19,027 nucleotides of DNA from an uncultured Prevotella sp. (lineage in GTDB: Bacteria > Bacteroidota > Bacteroidia > Bacteroidales > Bacteroidaceae), in contig USHV01000038.1 of the NCBI GenBank assembly GCA_900554695.1, positions 1 through 19,027 on the forward strand. The letters run 5' to 3'. The number at the start of each line of letters is the position of its first letter. The stretch's first letter is position 1. Both the position numbers and the translations under genes were made by a program. The notes beneath the pieces were generated by a model. That model was not told where the DNA came from, did no database searches, and saw only the letters and a list, made by a program, of their open reading frames with translations. Positions 1 to 8,183 of the stretch are shown here, one piece after another.

Positions 1-39
1 TTGTCAATGACAGACAACTTTCTATTTTTTGATTTTATA

Positions 40-54
40 TCGAACTCACGTTAA
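40..54 (+). repeat. 15-nt inverted repeat, left copy
   Basis: TCGAACTCACGTTAA occurs here and, as an exact reverse complement, at 18973-18987. Both copies lie in AT-rich non-coding DNA and both are followed by YATAY. The function is unknown. Core housekeeping genes lie between the copies, so they are probably two members of a dispersed intergenic motif and not the ends of a mobile element. Confidence 0.4.
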
Positions 55-195
55 TATATGTGAATACGAATATCCTTTTAGAAGATGGTTTTATGGAGTA
101 TGTCGGAGTGTCTCCGTACCGCACAAAAAGAAGGAGAGGATGACGTGGAAGTCGTCGATTGATGAGTGGCTGTATGCCTGTAGAAGTATGGACAT

Positions 196-252
196 AAAAA
201 AATCAGAATATGCCCGACCGTTATTCTTTAGTCATGACGGCATATTCTGATT
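196..252 (-). terminator. Intrinsic terminator of the ygiQ operon
   Basis: On the minus strand, 12 nt after the ygiQ stop codon, a perfect 14-bp stem (201-214 pairing with 239-252, AATCAGAATATGCC) encloses a 24-nt loop. A run of T follows on that strand (complement of the A-run 196-202). The stem length, position and U-tract make this a convincing rho-independent terminator. The rest of 1-195 shows no supportable gene. Confidence 0.85.
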
Positions 253-264
253 ATGCTTTCTTTG

Positions 265-2241
265 TTATCTGCGTCGGCGGTTCCTGCCTCCTTGTGTGCG
301 TGGCGGCCTCTGTTCACGCTCGGCGTGGTCTTTGGGCTGTCGCCATGCGGGCTGGTAGGGTGGACGTCCGCCGTATAGCTGTCTGATGAGGTCGGGCCGT
401 CCGATGCGTCGCAGTTCGTTCTCTATGTTGCGCCGCTCCTCAGGTTTGTACCAGAAGAAGAACATGCGTTGCGCCTGTTTCTCGCGCGGTGTCTTGGCAC
501 TGAACACAGGTTCGAGCGTGTAAGGATCGTAGCCGGTGTACCATGCCTCGGTGCTGACGGTCATTGGGGTGGGGGTGAAGTCCTGTACCTGCTCCAGGTG
601 GAAGTCAAGGCGTTTGGTTATCACGGCGAGTTCGGCCATATCCTCTTCGTGGCATCCCGGGTGGCTGCTTATGAAGTAAGGTATGATTTGCTGGTTGAGA
701 CCCTTCTCCCGGTTTATGCGGTCGAATATCTGTTTGAACCTCTCGAACAGAGCAAACGGCGGTTTGCGCATGTGTTGCAGCACGTGGTCGCACGTGTGCT
801 CCGGCGCTACCTTCAGTCTTCCGCTCACGTGGTTGCATATCAGCTCGCGCGTATATTGGCGTGCAGCCTGGTTGGTCTTCTCGTCCTTGCTCTCGTGCAG
901 CAGCAGGTCGTAGCGCACTCCGCTGCCTATGAAGCTCTTCTTTATCTGTGGCAGGGCGTCAACGGCATGATAAATGTCGAGCAGCGGCGTGTGGTCGGTG
1001 TTGAGGTTGGGGCATATCTGCGGATGGATGCACGACGGACGCTTGCACTTCTCGCACGCCTTGTGGTTGCGGCCGTGCATGCCGTACATGTTGGCCGACG
1101 GTCCGCCGAGGTCTGACAGATAGCCTTTGAAGCCCGGCATTTCGCACACCTGTTTCACCTCTTTCATGATGCTTGCTTTGCTTCGGCACACAATGAACTT
1201 GCCCTGATGGGCACTTATGGTGCAGAAGGCGCATCCTCCGAAGCATCCGCGGTGGATGTTGACCGAGAATTTTATCATCTCGTATGCCGGTATGCGCTTG
1301 TTCTTGTATTTCGGATGAGGCATACGCGTGTATGGAAGATCGAACGATGCGTCGAGCTCTTCGGTTGTCATGGGCGGGAACGGTGGATTGACTACGGTGT
1401 AGAGGTTGCCGGTTGCCTGTAGCAGACGGTGGGCGTGCATCATGTTCGACTCCTCCTCTATGTGGCGGAAGTTCTCAGCCTGTGCTTTCTTGTTGTTTAG
1501 ACACTCCTCGTGGCTGTGCAGTATGATGTCGTCGGCGGTGATTCCTTCCGGTATTTCCTGTTCTCGGCAGAGATACACTGTCTGCGGTATGTCGTGTATG
1601 TCTTTTATGTTCATTCCGCTGTCGAGCCGTTCGCACAGTTTCAGTACGGGCTTCTCGCCCATGCCGTAGATTATCATGTCGGCTCCCGAGTCGTACAATA
1701 TGCAGCGCATGAGCTTGTCTTTCCAGTAGTCGTAGTGGGTGAGACGCCGCAGTGACGCCTCTATGCCTCCGAGCACTACAGGCACGTCGGGGAAGAGTTT
1801 TTTGAGTATCTGCGTATAGACTATTGTAGGATATTCGGGCCGGCAGTCGTGGCGTCCGTCAGGACTGTAGGCATCCTCCGAGCGCAGACGGCGGCTGGCG
1901 GTGTATTTGTTTACCATCGAGTCCATGCATCCCGGTGCTATGCCGAAGAAGAGACGAGGACGGCCGAGCTTGCGGAAGTCGCGGAAGTCGCCGTGCCAGT
2001 CGGGTTGCGGCACTATGGCCACGCGGTAGCCGGCGGCCTCGAGTGTGCGTCCTATGACGGCGGCGCCGAACGAGGGGTGGTCAACATAGGCGTCGCCGGA
2101 AAACAGTATCACGTCGAGCTCGTCCCACTTGCGCAGTTCCACCTCCTTTTTAGTGGTAGGCAGCCAGTCAGTGAGTTGATATTCTTTCATTTCTTTTTCC
2201 GGATTGTCTTTTATGTAGGCTGTGGGGATGTGGTCGTTCAC
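265..2241 (-). CDS. ygiQ: YgiQ family radical SAM protein
   Basis: This is a 658-residue member of the YgiQ (UPF0313) radical-SAM family, whose substrate is not established. The N-terminal part (about 20-300) resembles the family's specific N-terminal domain. The 4Fe-4S ligands of the SAM domain are visible as C333-x3-C337-x2-C340 in RGCFGGCAFC. A second cysteine cluster (C396, C399, C404, C410) follows a GGPSANMYGM segment, which is a family hallmark. The C-terminus is a basic, Arg-rich, probably disordered tail ending RNRRRR. The start codon is GTG; it overlaps the TGA stop of the upstream gene (GTGA, 4 nt), so translation is probably coupled. It is the last gene of a five-gene operon and is followed by a strong terminator. 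Family assignment is very secure; the biochemical role is unknown. Confidence 0.95.
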   Translation of the reverse strand: MNDHIPTAYIKDNPEKEMKEYQLTDWLPTTKKEVELRKWDELDVILFSGDAYVDHPSFGAAVIGRTLEAAGYRVAIVPQPDWHGDFRDFRKLGRPRLFFGIAPGCMDSMVNKYTASRRLRSEDAYSPDGRHDCRPEYPTIVYTQILKKLFPDVPVVLGGIEASLRRLTHYDYWKDKLMRCILYDSGADMIIYGMGEKPVLKLCERLDSGMNIKDIHDIPQTVYLCREQEIPEGITADDIILHSHEECLNNKKAQAENFRHIEEESNMMHAHRLLQATGNLYTVVNPPFPPMTTEELDASFDLPYTRMPHPKYKNKRIPAYEMIKFSVNIHRGCFGGCAFCTISAHQGKFIVCRSKASIMKEVKQVCEMPGFKGYLSDLGGPSANMYGMHGRNHKACEKCKRPSCIHPQICPNLNTDHTPLLDIYHAVDALPQIKKSFIGSGVRYDLLLHESKDEKTNQAARQYTRELICNHVSGRLKVAPEHTCDHVLQHMRKPPFALFERFKQIFDRINREKGLNQQIIPYFISSHPGCHEEDMAELAVITKRLDFHLEQVQDFTPTPMTVSTEAWYTGYDPYTLEPVFSAKTPREKQAQRMFFFWYKPEERRNIENELRRIGRPDLIRQLYGGRPPYQPAWRQPKDHAEREQRPPRTQGGRNRRRR

Positions 2242-2543
2242 TCTGCCTCAGGGTGCGACTTCTCCCATTCTATGTAGAGCGCTAGCAGTTTGCGCAGGCC
2301 GAAAGCCTTCATGTTGCTGTTGTATATCACGTCGAGACACAGATTGAGCAGACCGTTGTCGCCCGACTGCGATTCGAGTATTGACCTTATGTTGAACTTC
2401 AGCTTGTCGAGCACCTGTTCGTCCACGATGCCGTTGCTGTCGATAAGGTCTCTGAACAATGCATATTTTCTTATCACTTCAAGGTGCTCGTCGCTCACTT
2501 CGATGCTCCTTGTTCCTGAAACGTTAGCTTGAATCTTATACAT
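2238..2543 (-). CDS. Small conserved-looking hypothetical protein (101 aa)
   Basis: I do not recognise this protein. It is 101 residues, predicted cytosolic, with no signal peptide or membrane segment. The first 20 residues look like a beta strand pair and the rest is largely amphipathic helix, with acidic and Leu-rich stretches and an acidic C-terminus. It lies 12 nt downstream of the amidase gene, and its stop codon overlaps the GTG start of ygiQ by 4 nt. This firmly places it in the operon and suggests coupled translation with YgiQ. A role as a YgiQ partner is only an inference from that overlap. It is very likely a real gene, because both junctions are tight and the frame is open throughout. 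Confidence 0.8.
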   Translation of the reverse strand: MYKIQANVSGTRSIEVSDEHLEVIRKYALFRDLIDSNGIVDEQVLDKLKFNIRSILESQSGDNGLLNLCLDVIYNSNMKAFGLRKLLALYIEWEKSHPEAE

Positions 2544-2555
2544 AATGTGTCTGTT

Positions 2556-5462
2556 TTATTTCATTAAAAAACTGAGTATTCCTTTCATTATCAGTCGTCG
2601 CTGCTGCTGACTCTTTATGCACTCGAACGGGAATCCCATGCTGAAGCACTTGTAGTCGGTGCCGTCGTATGCCACGGCTGCACTCACTCCGTCGGCATAC
2701 TGCATTACGCAGAAGGCCGGAGACTGCGGCGACAGGACGTCGGCTGATGTCGCGGCATAGTGTTGTTTGCACGGAACGCGGTAGATGTCGAAGTTCATTC
2801 CGAGTCCACTTATGTTTTCTGCCTGTGTGGTGTTGCTGGCGGCGTAGTCGAGATGAAGCACTTTTGAGAGGAAACGGCGTTCGCTGTCGTCTTTCATATC
2901 TTGTCCTATGTAGGCTCCGCTGACAAGAAGGCGTCCGCCTCCGGCAGTATAGGCTGACAGCTTTGACTGCATGGTGGGGGTGAATGTCTTGTAATATACG
3001 AGTGAGTGACCGTCGTTCTTCTCAAGTCCGAGCAGCAGATCCACACAGTCGTATGCCTTCAGATCGATGACACCTGTCTCCACTGCTTCCGACGAACAGC
3101 TCGCCACGTTGTAGCCGGATGCGGCAGATATGGCGTCGGCGTGTGTGCGTACATAGTTGAACTCATTGCCCATGAAGAACCGTCCGGCCAACTCATTGCC
3201 GCAGTAGCCAAGGCCGTCGGGACCTTCTATGCCTATTGCTGATTTGTTGAAGTTTATCTGTCGGCCGTTCCATCCGGTGCTTAGTCCGGCTGTAACGCCG
3301 GGATCGGTGTCGAGGTCGAAGCCTTGTTGTGTGTCGTTGTCTATCACTTCTGGCGACGACAGACGGTGGAAACCGTTGACAACAAGCACGGTCTTTCGTG
3401 CTCCGGGCGCGCAGTATGCCGATAATACCTCGGTGGGGAAACTCTCACCGCCACGGTTTACGGCCGTCACTCTGAAGTTGTAGAGCATTCCTGGCTCAAC
3501 ATCCATGATGTAGCTTGTGGATTTTGTCTCTGTTCCGTTGTCGAATCCGCTGCCGTTCATCGATGTGTATATGTTGTATGATGTCGGAACTGCGGTCGGC
3601 TCCAGCTGGTCTTCAACAGGTGTCCACGACAGACGTACCTTGTTGTCTCCTATTATCTCGACGCGGAAATTGTTGGGTGCGAGTGGCTGTACTATGCATG
3701 GGCGACCGTGCTGATGGCTCACGAAGCGCAGTATGCTCTTGTATATGGAGCGCGCGATGGTGAATTTGAAGTTAGGGTCGTGGCCCATGCGCATGTCGGC
3801 GAAGTTCTGGTGGGAGAGTGTCTCGATGATTGATGACGGCACTTCAGGCACGCGTGTCTCAGAATAATTGCGGTCGAAGAGGAAACGCCTGTTCCAGTTC
3901 TTGTATTTGGCACGCAGATCGCGTGTTATGCCTGTGAGGAGTGAGTCGGCAAAGTCGCGCGACATCATGCGTGACACTCCGCTGTTGAGTCGTCCGCCGT
4001 TGAAGTTGGTGGTGCATATTGACAGCGAACCGATGATGGAATCGCTGAGACTTGTGTATCCGGCATCGCTGTGTACGGCAAGGCTCAGTTCTATAGGTAC
4101 CTTCTTGCCTGTGAGTGACGGCAGGAAGACGGAGCCTCCTGCAAGCCAGTTTGTCATGAGTGAGCGGGCGTTGATGTCCTCGGAATAGTCGTCGTTACCG
4201 TTCTTTCCGGAATATACATTGTAGGGCGCGCCATACCATTGTGCACTGTAACGTGCACCCTCAAGGCATCTTGGCATACCGCTTGTGGTGCCTCCGCGCA
4301 TTATGTTTCCCATACCTCCGCCAAAGCGGACGGCGTCGGCCGTTACAAAACCTTTCTCTGACGAGTTGTTGGTCACGACAACACGGTTGTAAGGATTGCA
4401 TCCTTTGTCAAATTCGAATGTACCGAGATAGACCCACGTTGAGCCGCCCATGGTCTGGTTTACTCTGAATTTTGTTTCCTGACCTTTGTGATATACTATG
4501 TATTCGGCGTCGGGAACGCTGCTCGGTATGGTCTGATAACTTACATATACGGCGTATCTTCCTGCTTCGGGAAAGTCCGGTTGATATGCTATTGCAGACA
4601 CTTTTTTTGTCTTGGATGTGGCTTTTGCCATTCTTGCCGTGCCTTTTTCGAACGGATTCTCACTATTGTTGTATGTACCGTTATGGTAAGCGAATCCTTT
4701 CAGCGGAGCGTCTGCCCATGGTCCTCTGTCGTCGAATTCCGTATAGTAAGGGGCTTTCGAGTTGTTGTTGTCGATTATTATCTCGTTTGTCTGATAGTCT
4801 CTTTCGCGTGGAGTGAATACTGTTGCTCCGGCATTCTCAAGCATAGGGATGAGATAAGGCACCACTATTGTCTGTGTGAACAGGTCTTCCGTTGTTCCGA
4901 AAAGATTGGGGCGCTGCCATTTCCAACGGTTCTTTTTCTGGTCGAAATACATGCCGTGGCTTGCCCAAAGAGATATGTGTCTGTTGCTGAGTCCGTGGGT
5001 TATGGTGTTAGGTTTGGACACATTGGAAGTCCAAGGTGCGCCATCGTATTCTATTTTTCCCCACATATTGGGCATCTCACTATCCGAATAGCGCATGTCT
5101 GGAACGAGCTCTTCTATTGATATTCCGTCGGTTATGACCTTTATCTTATATTTGTTGTAAGGCTTAGGAAGAGCTTTCGCAATCTTCTTATATATCTTCT
5201 TTACCTTTGATTTAGTGAATTCCTGGACGGCAAAAGCATTATTTGATGTGATGTTTACGGTTTTTCTCTTGTTGTCAATGCTATATTTTACAAGCCTTGC
5301 CTGGCCTGCAGTGATGTCATCATCGCTTTCGTAATTGAGGAAAAACGCGCTGAGACGTGATTTTATTTTTTCGTTGTCGCCTTTTGACTGGCCGTATATG
5401 TCTGGCGTTACGCCTGATAACAGTGATATGGTTAATAAAAAAAATAGGAGTTTCCTTGTCAT
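2556..5462 (-). CDS. Exported N-acetylmuramoyl-L-alanine amidase-like protein with golvesin and FnIII domains
   Basis: This 968-residue protein has an N-terminal signal peptide (residues 1 to about 24, ending near IYGQ). An Amidase_3-like fold appears to be split in two. The first half (about 155-225) contains ISLWASHG with H169 and the PRER segment with E220. The second half (about 455-580) contains AVHSDAG with H464 and SSIIETLSHQN with E547. These are the four positions expected for the zinc ligands and catalytic Glu of this family. Between them, about 290-380, sits a golvesin C-terminal-like beta domain (PEAGRYAVYVSY). A fibronectin type III domain follows at about 595-690. The last ~275 residues form an alpha/beta region with GGGRLLVSGAYIG, reminiscent of class-I amidotransferase-like folds. 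Related Bacteroidales proteins are often labelled 'xanthan lyase'; peptidoglycan cleavage fits the residues better. Its ATG overlaps the upstream stop by 1 nt (TAATG). Confidence 0.88.
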   Translation of the reverse strand: MTRKLLFFLLTISLLSGVTPDIYGQSKGDNEKIKSRLSAFFLNYESDDDITAGQARLVKYSIDNKRKTVNITSNNAFAVQEFTKSKVKKIYKKIAKALPKPYNKYKIKVITDGISIEELVPDMRYSDSEMPNMWGKIEYDGAPWTSNVSKPNTITHGLSNRHISLWASHGMYFDQKKNRWKWQRPNLFGTTEDLFTQTIVVPYLIPMLENAGATVFTPRERDYQTNEIIIDNNNSKAPYYTEFDDRGPWADAPLKGFAYHNGTYNNSENPFEKGTARMAKATSKTKKVSAIAYQPDFPEAGRYAVYVSYQTIPSSVPDAEYIVYHKGQETKFRVNQTMGGSTWVYLGTFEFDKGCNPYNRVVVTNNSSEKGFVTADAVRFGGGMGNIMRGGTTSGMPRCLEGARYSAQWYGAPYNVYSGKNGNDDYSEDINARSLMTNWLAGGSVFLPSLTGKKVPIELSLAVHSDAGYTSLSDSIIGSLSICTTNFNGGRLNSGVSRMMSRDFADSLLTGITRDLRAKYKNWNRRFLFDRNYSETRVPEVPSSIIETLSHQNFADMRMGHDPNFKFTIARSIYKSILRFVSHQHGRPCIVQPLAPNNFRVEIIGDNKVRLSWTPVEDQLEPTAVPTSYNIYTSMNGSGFDNGTETKSTSYIMDVEPGMLYNFRVTAVNRGGESFPTEVLSAYCAPGARKTVLVVNGFHRLSSPEVIDNDTQQGFDLDTDPGVTAGLSTGWNGRQINFNKSAIGIEGPDGLGYCGNELAGRFFMGNEFNYVRTHADAISAASGYNVASCSSEAVETGVIDLKAYDCVDLLLGLEKNDGHSLVYYKTFTPTMQSKLSAYTAGGGRLLVSGAYIGQDMKDDSERRFLSKVLHLDYAASNTTQAENISGLGMNFDIYRVPCKQHYAATSADVLSPQSPAFCVMQYADGVSAAVAYDGTDYKCFSMGFPFECIKSQQQRRLIMKGILSFLMK

Positions 5463-6016
5463 TATAATTTTCCGATAGTAAACAAATCGGGGTGCTTGCC
5501 CTTAAAATCCTTATAATAAAGCTTTACAATCCTCATGTCCTTATCAACATCTCCTGACGGTATCAGTTGTTTTGTGCACTGTATGATTTTCTTTTCATAG
5601 TCCACGCCATAGAGCAGAATGGGGATTTGCGCTTTGAGTGCGATATAATAAAATCCTTTCTTCCAGTCAGGATTAAGCGAGCGTGTGCCTTCCGGGGTTA
5701 TGCACAAGCTGAATTTATCCGATTTCTTTGCAGTCTCAGCAAGAAAATCGGTCATGCTTGTATGTTTGTCCCGGTTTACAGGTATTCCGCCAAGTTTACG
5801 GAACACACATCCTAATGGCCAGAAGAACCATTCTTTCTTCATAAGAAAATTAATTCTTATGCCTTCGGCGATGGAATAGATCTGGCCAAGGATAAAATCC
5901 CAGTTACTGGTATGCGGGGCTAGACATATAATGTATTTGTCGGGATGTTCTATGCTTATATCTTTCTTCCAACCCCATTGCCGGTATAAAAGCCATCGGC
6001 ATAACGTGCGCAACAT
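5462..6016 (-). CDS. PlsC-type 1-acylglycerol-3-phosphate acyltransferase family protein
   Basis: This 184-residue acyltransferase is of the PlsC/LPLAT superfamily, which transfers acyl chains to lysophosphatidate or related lipids at the inner face of the membrane. The four family blocks are present in order. The catalytic HX4D is at H35-D40 (HTSNWD), GIPVNR is at 77-82, PEGTRS is at 108-113, and IPIL is at 131-134. The protein is short for the family and has no clear membrane-spanning helix, so it is probably peripheral. It lies 5 nt after the small upstream gene and its TAA overlaps the amidase ATG by 1 nt, so it is co-transcribed and probably translationally coupled with an envelope hydrolase. 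The exact acyl acceptor is not determinable; acyl transfer to ornithine or other amino lipids is an alternative. Confidence 0.88.
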   Translation of the reverse strand: MLRTLCRWLLYRQWGWKKDISIEHPDKYIICLAPHTSNWDFILGQIYSIAEGIRINFLMKKEWFFWPLGCVFRKLGGIPVNRDKHTSMTDFLAETAKKSDKFSLCITPEGTRSLNPDWKKGFYYIALKAQIPILLYGVDYEKKIIQCTKQLIPSGDVDKDMRIVKLYYKDFKGKHPDLFTIGKL

Positions 6017-6021
6017 ATAGT

Positions 6022-6294
6022 CTAATTAAGATTTGCTATCTGGTCGGTGATTTCCAGTATCTGTTTGTTGAAACTTGCAATGAGGTCGTTGTAATATTTC
6101 TTGGCAGGCATGCCCGGTTCCGGATGCGATACTCTTTTTATCATGTCATTGTTTATTGCGAGGATAGAGCGCAATAGAGCATTGACGTTCTCGTTGTCGG
6201 GCTTGCTGCTATATTGTGATACTGCGATACATTCTGCGAATAGTTCGCCGCATACGTAATTTATTGTATGCTTCAGATTTCTTTTGTTTGCCAT
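6022..6294 (-). CDS. Small helical hypothetical protein (90 aa)
   Basis: This 90-residue cytosolic protein is the first gene of the minus-strand operon. I do not recognise the family with certainty. It is predicted almost wholly alpha-helical: two long helices (about 8-30 and 36-55), then a Pro/Gly turn (HPEPGMPAK, about 57-65), then a C-terminal helix ending ITDQIANLN. There is no signal peptide. It starts about 25 nt downstream of a consensus -7 element and is separated from the acyltransferase by only 5 nt. The function is unknown; a small helical-bundle regulatory or adaptor protein is the most that can be said. Confidence 0.78.
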   Translation of the reverse strand: MANKRNLKHTINYVCGELFAECIAVSQYSSKPDNENVNALLRSILAINNDMIKRVSHPEPGMPAKKYYNDLIASFNKQILEITDQIANLN

Positions 6295-6317
6295 AGTGAT
6301 AATTGTTTAATTCAGTC

Positions 6318-6325
6318 CAAAGATA
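6318..6325 (-). promoter_or_regulatory. -7 promoter element of the acyltransferase-amidase-ygiQ operon
   Basis: On the minus strand the sequence is TATCTTTG, an exact match to the Bacteroidetes -7 consensus TAnnTTTG, 23 nt before the ATG at 6294. No TTTG -33 box is visible at the usual distance. Confidence 0.6.
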
Positions 6326-6418
6326 GGAAAAAATCAGTAAATATAATATTTAAATAAAAAAAATGTTTCAAAATAATGTTTTCTTTTTCTTTTCTTTCAT
6401 CATGTCATAGAAAAAGAC

Positions 6419-6426
6419 TACTTTTG
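6419..6426 (+). promoter_or_regulatory. -7 promoter element of the phosphofructokinase gene
   Basis: TACTTTTG matches TAnnTTTG exactly and lies 41 nt upstream of the ATG at 6468. The 5' leader that would follow is AT-rich and has no Shine-Dalgarno sequence. The -33 region is T-rich without a clean TTTG. Confidence 0.65.
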
Positions 6427-6467
6427 CACAAACAAAATCAAATAGCAATACAATTATATTTATAATT

Positions 6468-8108
6468 ATGGAAAAAAGTGCATTACAGAAAGAAAGAGCT
6501 GCTTACCAGCCGAAACTTCCTAAAGCTCTTCAGGGCGCAGTTAAGGTTGTAGAAGGTGCTCCTACACAAAGTGTTGACAATCAAGAAGAAATCAAAAAAC
6601 TTTTTCCTAATACTTATGGCATGCCTCTCGTAGAGTTTGTCGCAGCCGAGAACGCTCCGCAGAAAGAAATGAATGTGGGTGTGATTCTGAGTGGTGGACA
6701 GGCTCCTGGCGGACATAACGTCATATCCGGACTCTTTGACGAGATAAAGAAGCTCAACCCTAACAACCGTCTTTACGGATTCCTCATGGGTCCGAGCGGT
6801 CTGGTTGACCACAAATATATTGAGATTACGGAGGAACTGCTTGCTGATTATCGTAATACCGGAGGTTTCGACCTTATCGGTAGTGGCCGTACAAAGCTGG
6901 AGAAGGTTGATCAGTTTGAGAAGGGACTTGAGATCATCCGCGAGCTGAACATCAAGGCTATTGTAATCATCGGTGGTGACGACTCTAACACAAACGCTTG
7001 TGTTCTGGCTGAATACTACGCTGCAAAGAACTACGGCGTTCAGGTTATCGGATGCCCGAAGACAATCGACGGAGACCTGAAGAACGAGCAGATTGAGACA
7101 TCTTTCGGTTTCGATACAGCTACAAAGACATACAGCGAGGTTATCGGAAACATCGAGCGTGACTGCAACTCTGCACGTAAATACTGGCACTTCATCAAGC
7201 TGATGGGACGTTCTGCTTCTCACATCGCTCTGGAGTGTGCACTGCAGACACAGCCTAACATCTGTCTTATATCTGAAGAGATTCAGGCTAAGGACCTCAC
7301 ACTGAACGATATCGTAGAGCAGATTGCTTCGACAGTGGCTTACCGTGCAAGCCAGGGCAACAACTTCGGTGTTGTTCTTATACCGGAAGGACTCATCGAA
7401 TTTATTCCTGCTATCGGCCGTCTGATTCAGGAGCTCAACGACTTGCTCGCTGCACACGGACAGGATTACAAGGATCTTGACAAGGATGCTCAGCGCGAAT
7501 ACATCCTCTCTCATCTGAGCGAGGCCAACAAGGCTACATTCGAAACACTGCCTGAGGGTGTTGCACGTCAGCTCTCTCTTGACCGTGACCCGCACGGAAA
7601 CGTTCAGGTTTCACTCATCGAGACAGAGAAACTTATTTCTGAAATGGTCGGCGCAAAACTTGCACAGTGGGCTAAGGAAGGCAAATACACAGGCAAGTTC
7701 TCTGCTCTTCACCACTTCTTCGGATATGAAGGACGTTGCGCAGCTCCGTCTAACTTCGATGCAGACTATTGCTACGCACTTGGTGCAAGTGCTGCTCAGC
7801 TTATCGCTAACGGCAAGACCGGTTATATGGCAATAGTTAAGAACACTACAGCAAGCACCGATGAGTGGAAAGCAGGTGGTGTGCCAATCACCATGATGAT
7901 GAACATGGAGAAGCGTAACGGTGAGATGAAGCCGGTTATCCGCAAGGCTCTCGTTGATCTGAACGGCAAACCGTTCAAGACCTTCGCTGCTCAGCGCGAC
8001 AAGTGGGCTAAGGAAACATGCTATGTATATCCGGGTCCGATACAGTATTGGGGACCGGCAAGCGTATGCGATCTGCCTACAAAGACTCTTGCTTTGGAGC
8101 AGGAATAA
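6468..8108 (+). CDS. pfp: Pyrophosphate-dependent 6-phosphofructokinase (diphosphate--fructose-6-phosphate 1-phosphotransferase)
   Basis: This cytosolic glycolytic enzyme phosphorylates fructose-6-phosphate with pyrophosphate; the reaction is reversible. At 546 residues it is the long form of PPi-PFK. Diagnostic segments are GVILSGGQAPGG (71-82), GGDDSN (169-174), PKTIDGDL (197-204) and MGRSASH (246-252). The Asp after GGD in GGDDSN, where ATP enzymes have Gly, and the Lys at 198 in PKTIDGD are the known markers of pyrophosphate use over ATP. Codon usage is strikingly uniform, with strong preference for a few codons, unlike its neighbours; this suggests high expression. It has its own consensus -7 element at 6419 and a terminator at 8136-8172, so it is probably monocistronic. 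The identification is very secure. Confidence 0.96.
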   Translation: MEKSALQKERAAYQPKLPKALQGAVKVVEGAPTQSVDNQEEIKKLFPNTYGMPLVEFVAAENAPQKEMNVGVILSGGQAPGGHNVISGLFDEIKKLNPNNRLYGFLMGPSGLVDHKYIEITEELLADYRNTGGFDLIGSGRTKLEKVDQFEKGLEIIRELNIKAIVIIGGDDSNTNACVLAEYYAAKNYGVQVIGCPKTIDGDLKNEQIETSFGFDTATKTYSEVIGNIERDCNSARKYWHFIKLMGRSASHIALECALQTQPNICLISEEIQAKDLTLNDIVEQIASTVAYRASQGNNFGVVLIPEGLIEFIPAIGRLIQELNDLLAAHGQDYKDLDKDAQREYILSHLSEANKATFETLPEGVARQLSLDRDPHGNVQVSLIETEKLISEMVGAKLAQWAKEGKYTGKFSALHHFFGYEGRCAAPSNFDADYCYALGASAAQLIANGKTGYMAIVKNTTASTDEWKAGGVPITMMMNMEKRNGEMKPVIRKALVDLNGKPFKTFAAQRDKWAKETCYVYPGPIQYWGPASVCDLPTKTLALEQE

Positions 8109-8135
8109 AGATATAGAATAAGTCTTTTGTGAAAT

Positions 8136-8172
8136 AATGAGAGTAGGATAATCATGCCTGCTCTCATTTTAC
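8136..8172 (+). terminator. Intrinsic terminator of the phosphofructokinase gene
   Basis: A 12-bp stem (8136-8147 pairing with 8157-8168, with one T-G wobble) has a 9-nt loop and continues into TTTTAC. It starts 28 nt after the pfp stop codon. The ATG at 8154-8156 falls inside the loop, which argues against that ATG as the start of the next gene. The U-tract is short. Confidence 0.7.
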
Positions 8173-8183
8173 TATATTATAAT

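Noticed and set aside
29..250. Open frame of 73 codons starting with TTG
   Set aside because: It runs through the operon terminator hairpin, has no ribosome-binding site or recognisable motif, and looks like chance.
469..1116. 215-codon open frame antisense to ygiQ
   Set aside because: It lies wholly within ygiQ and its composition reflects the opposite strand's codons.
6483..7595. 370-codon open frame antisense to the phosphofructokinase gene
   Set aside because: It is a by-product of the strong codon bias of pfp; the peptide has no domain and the sense gene is certain.
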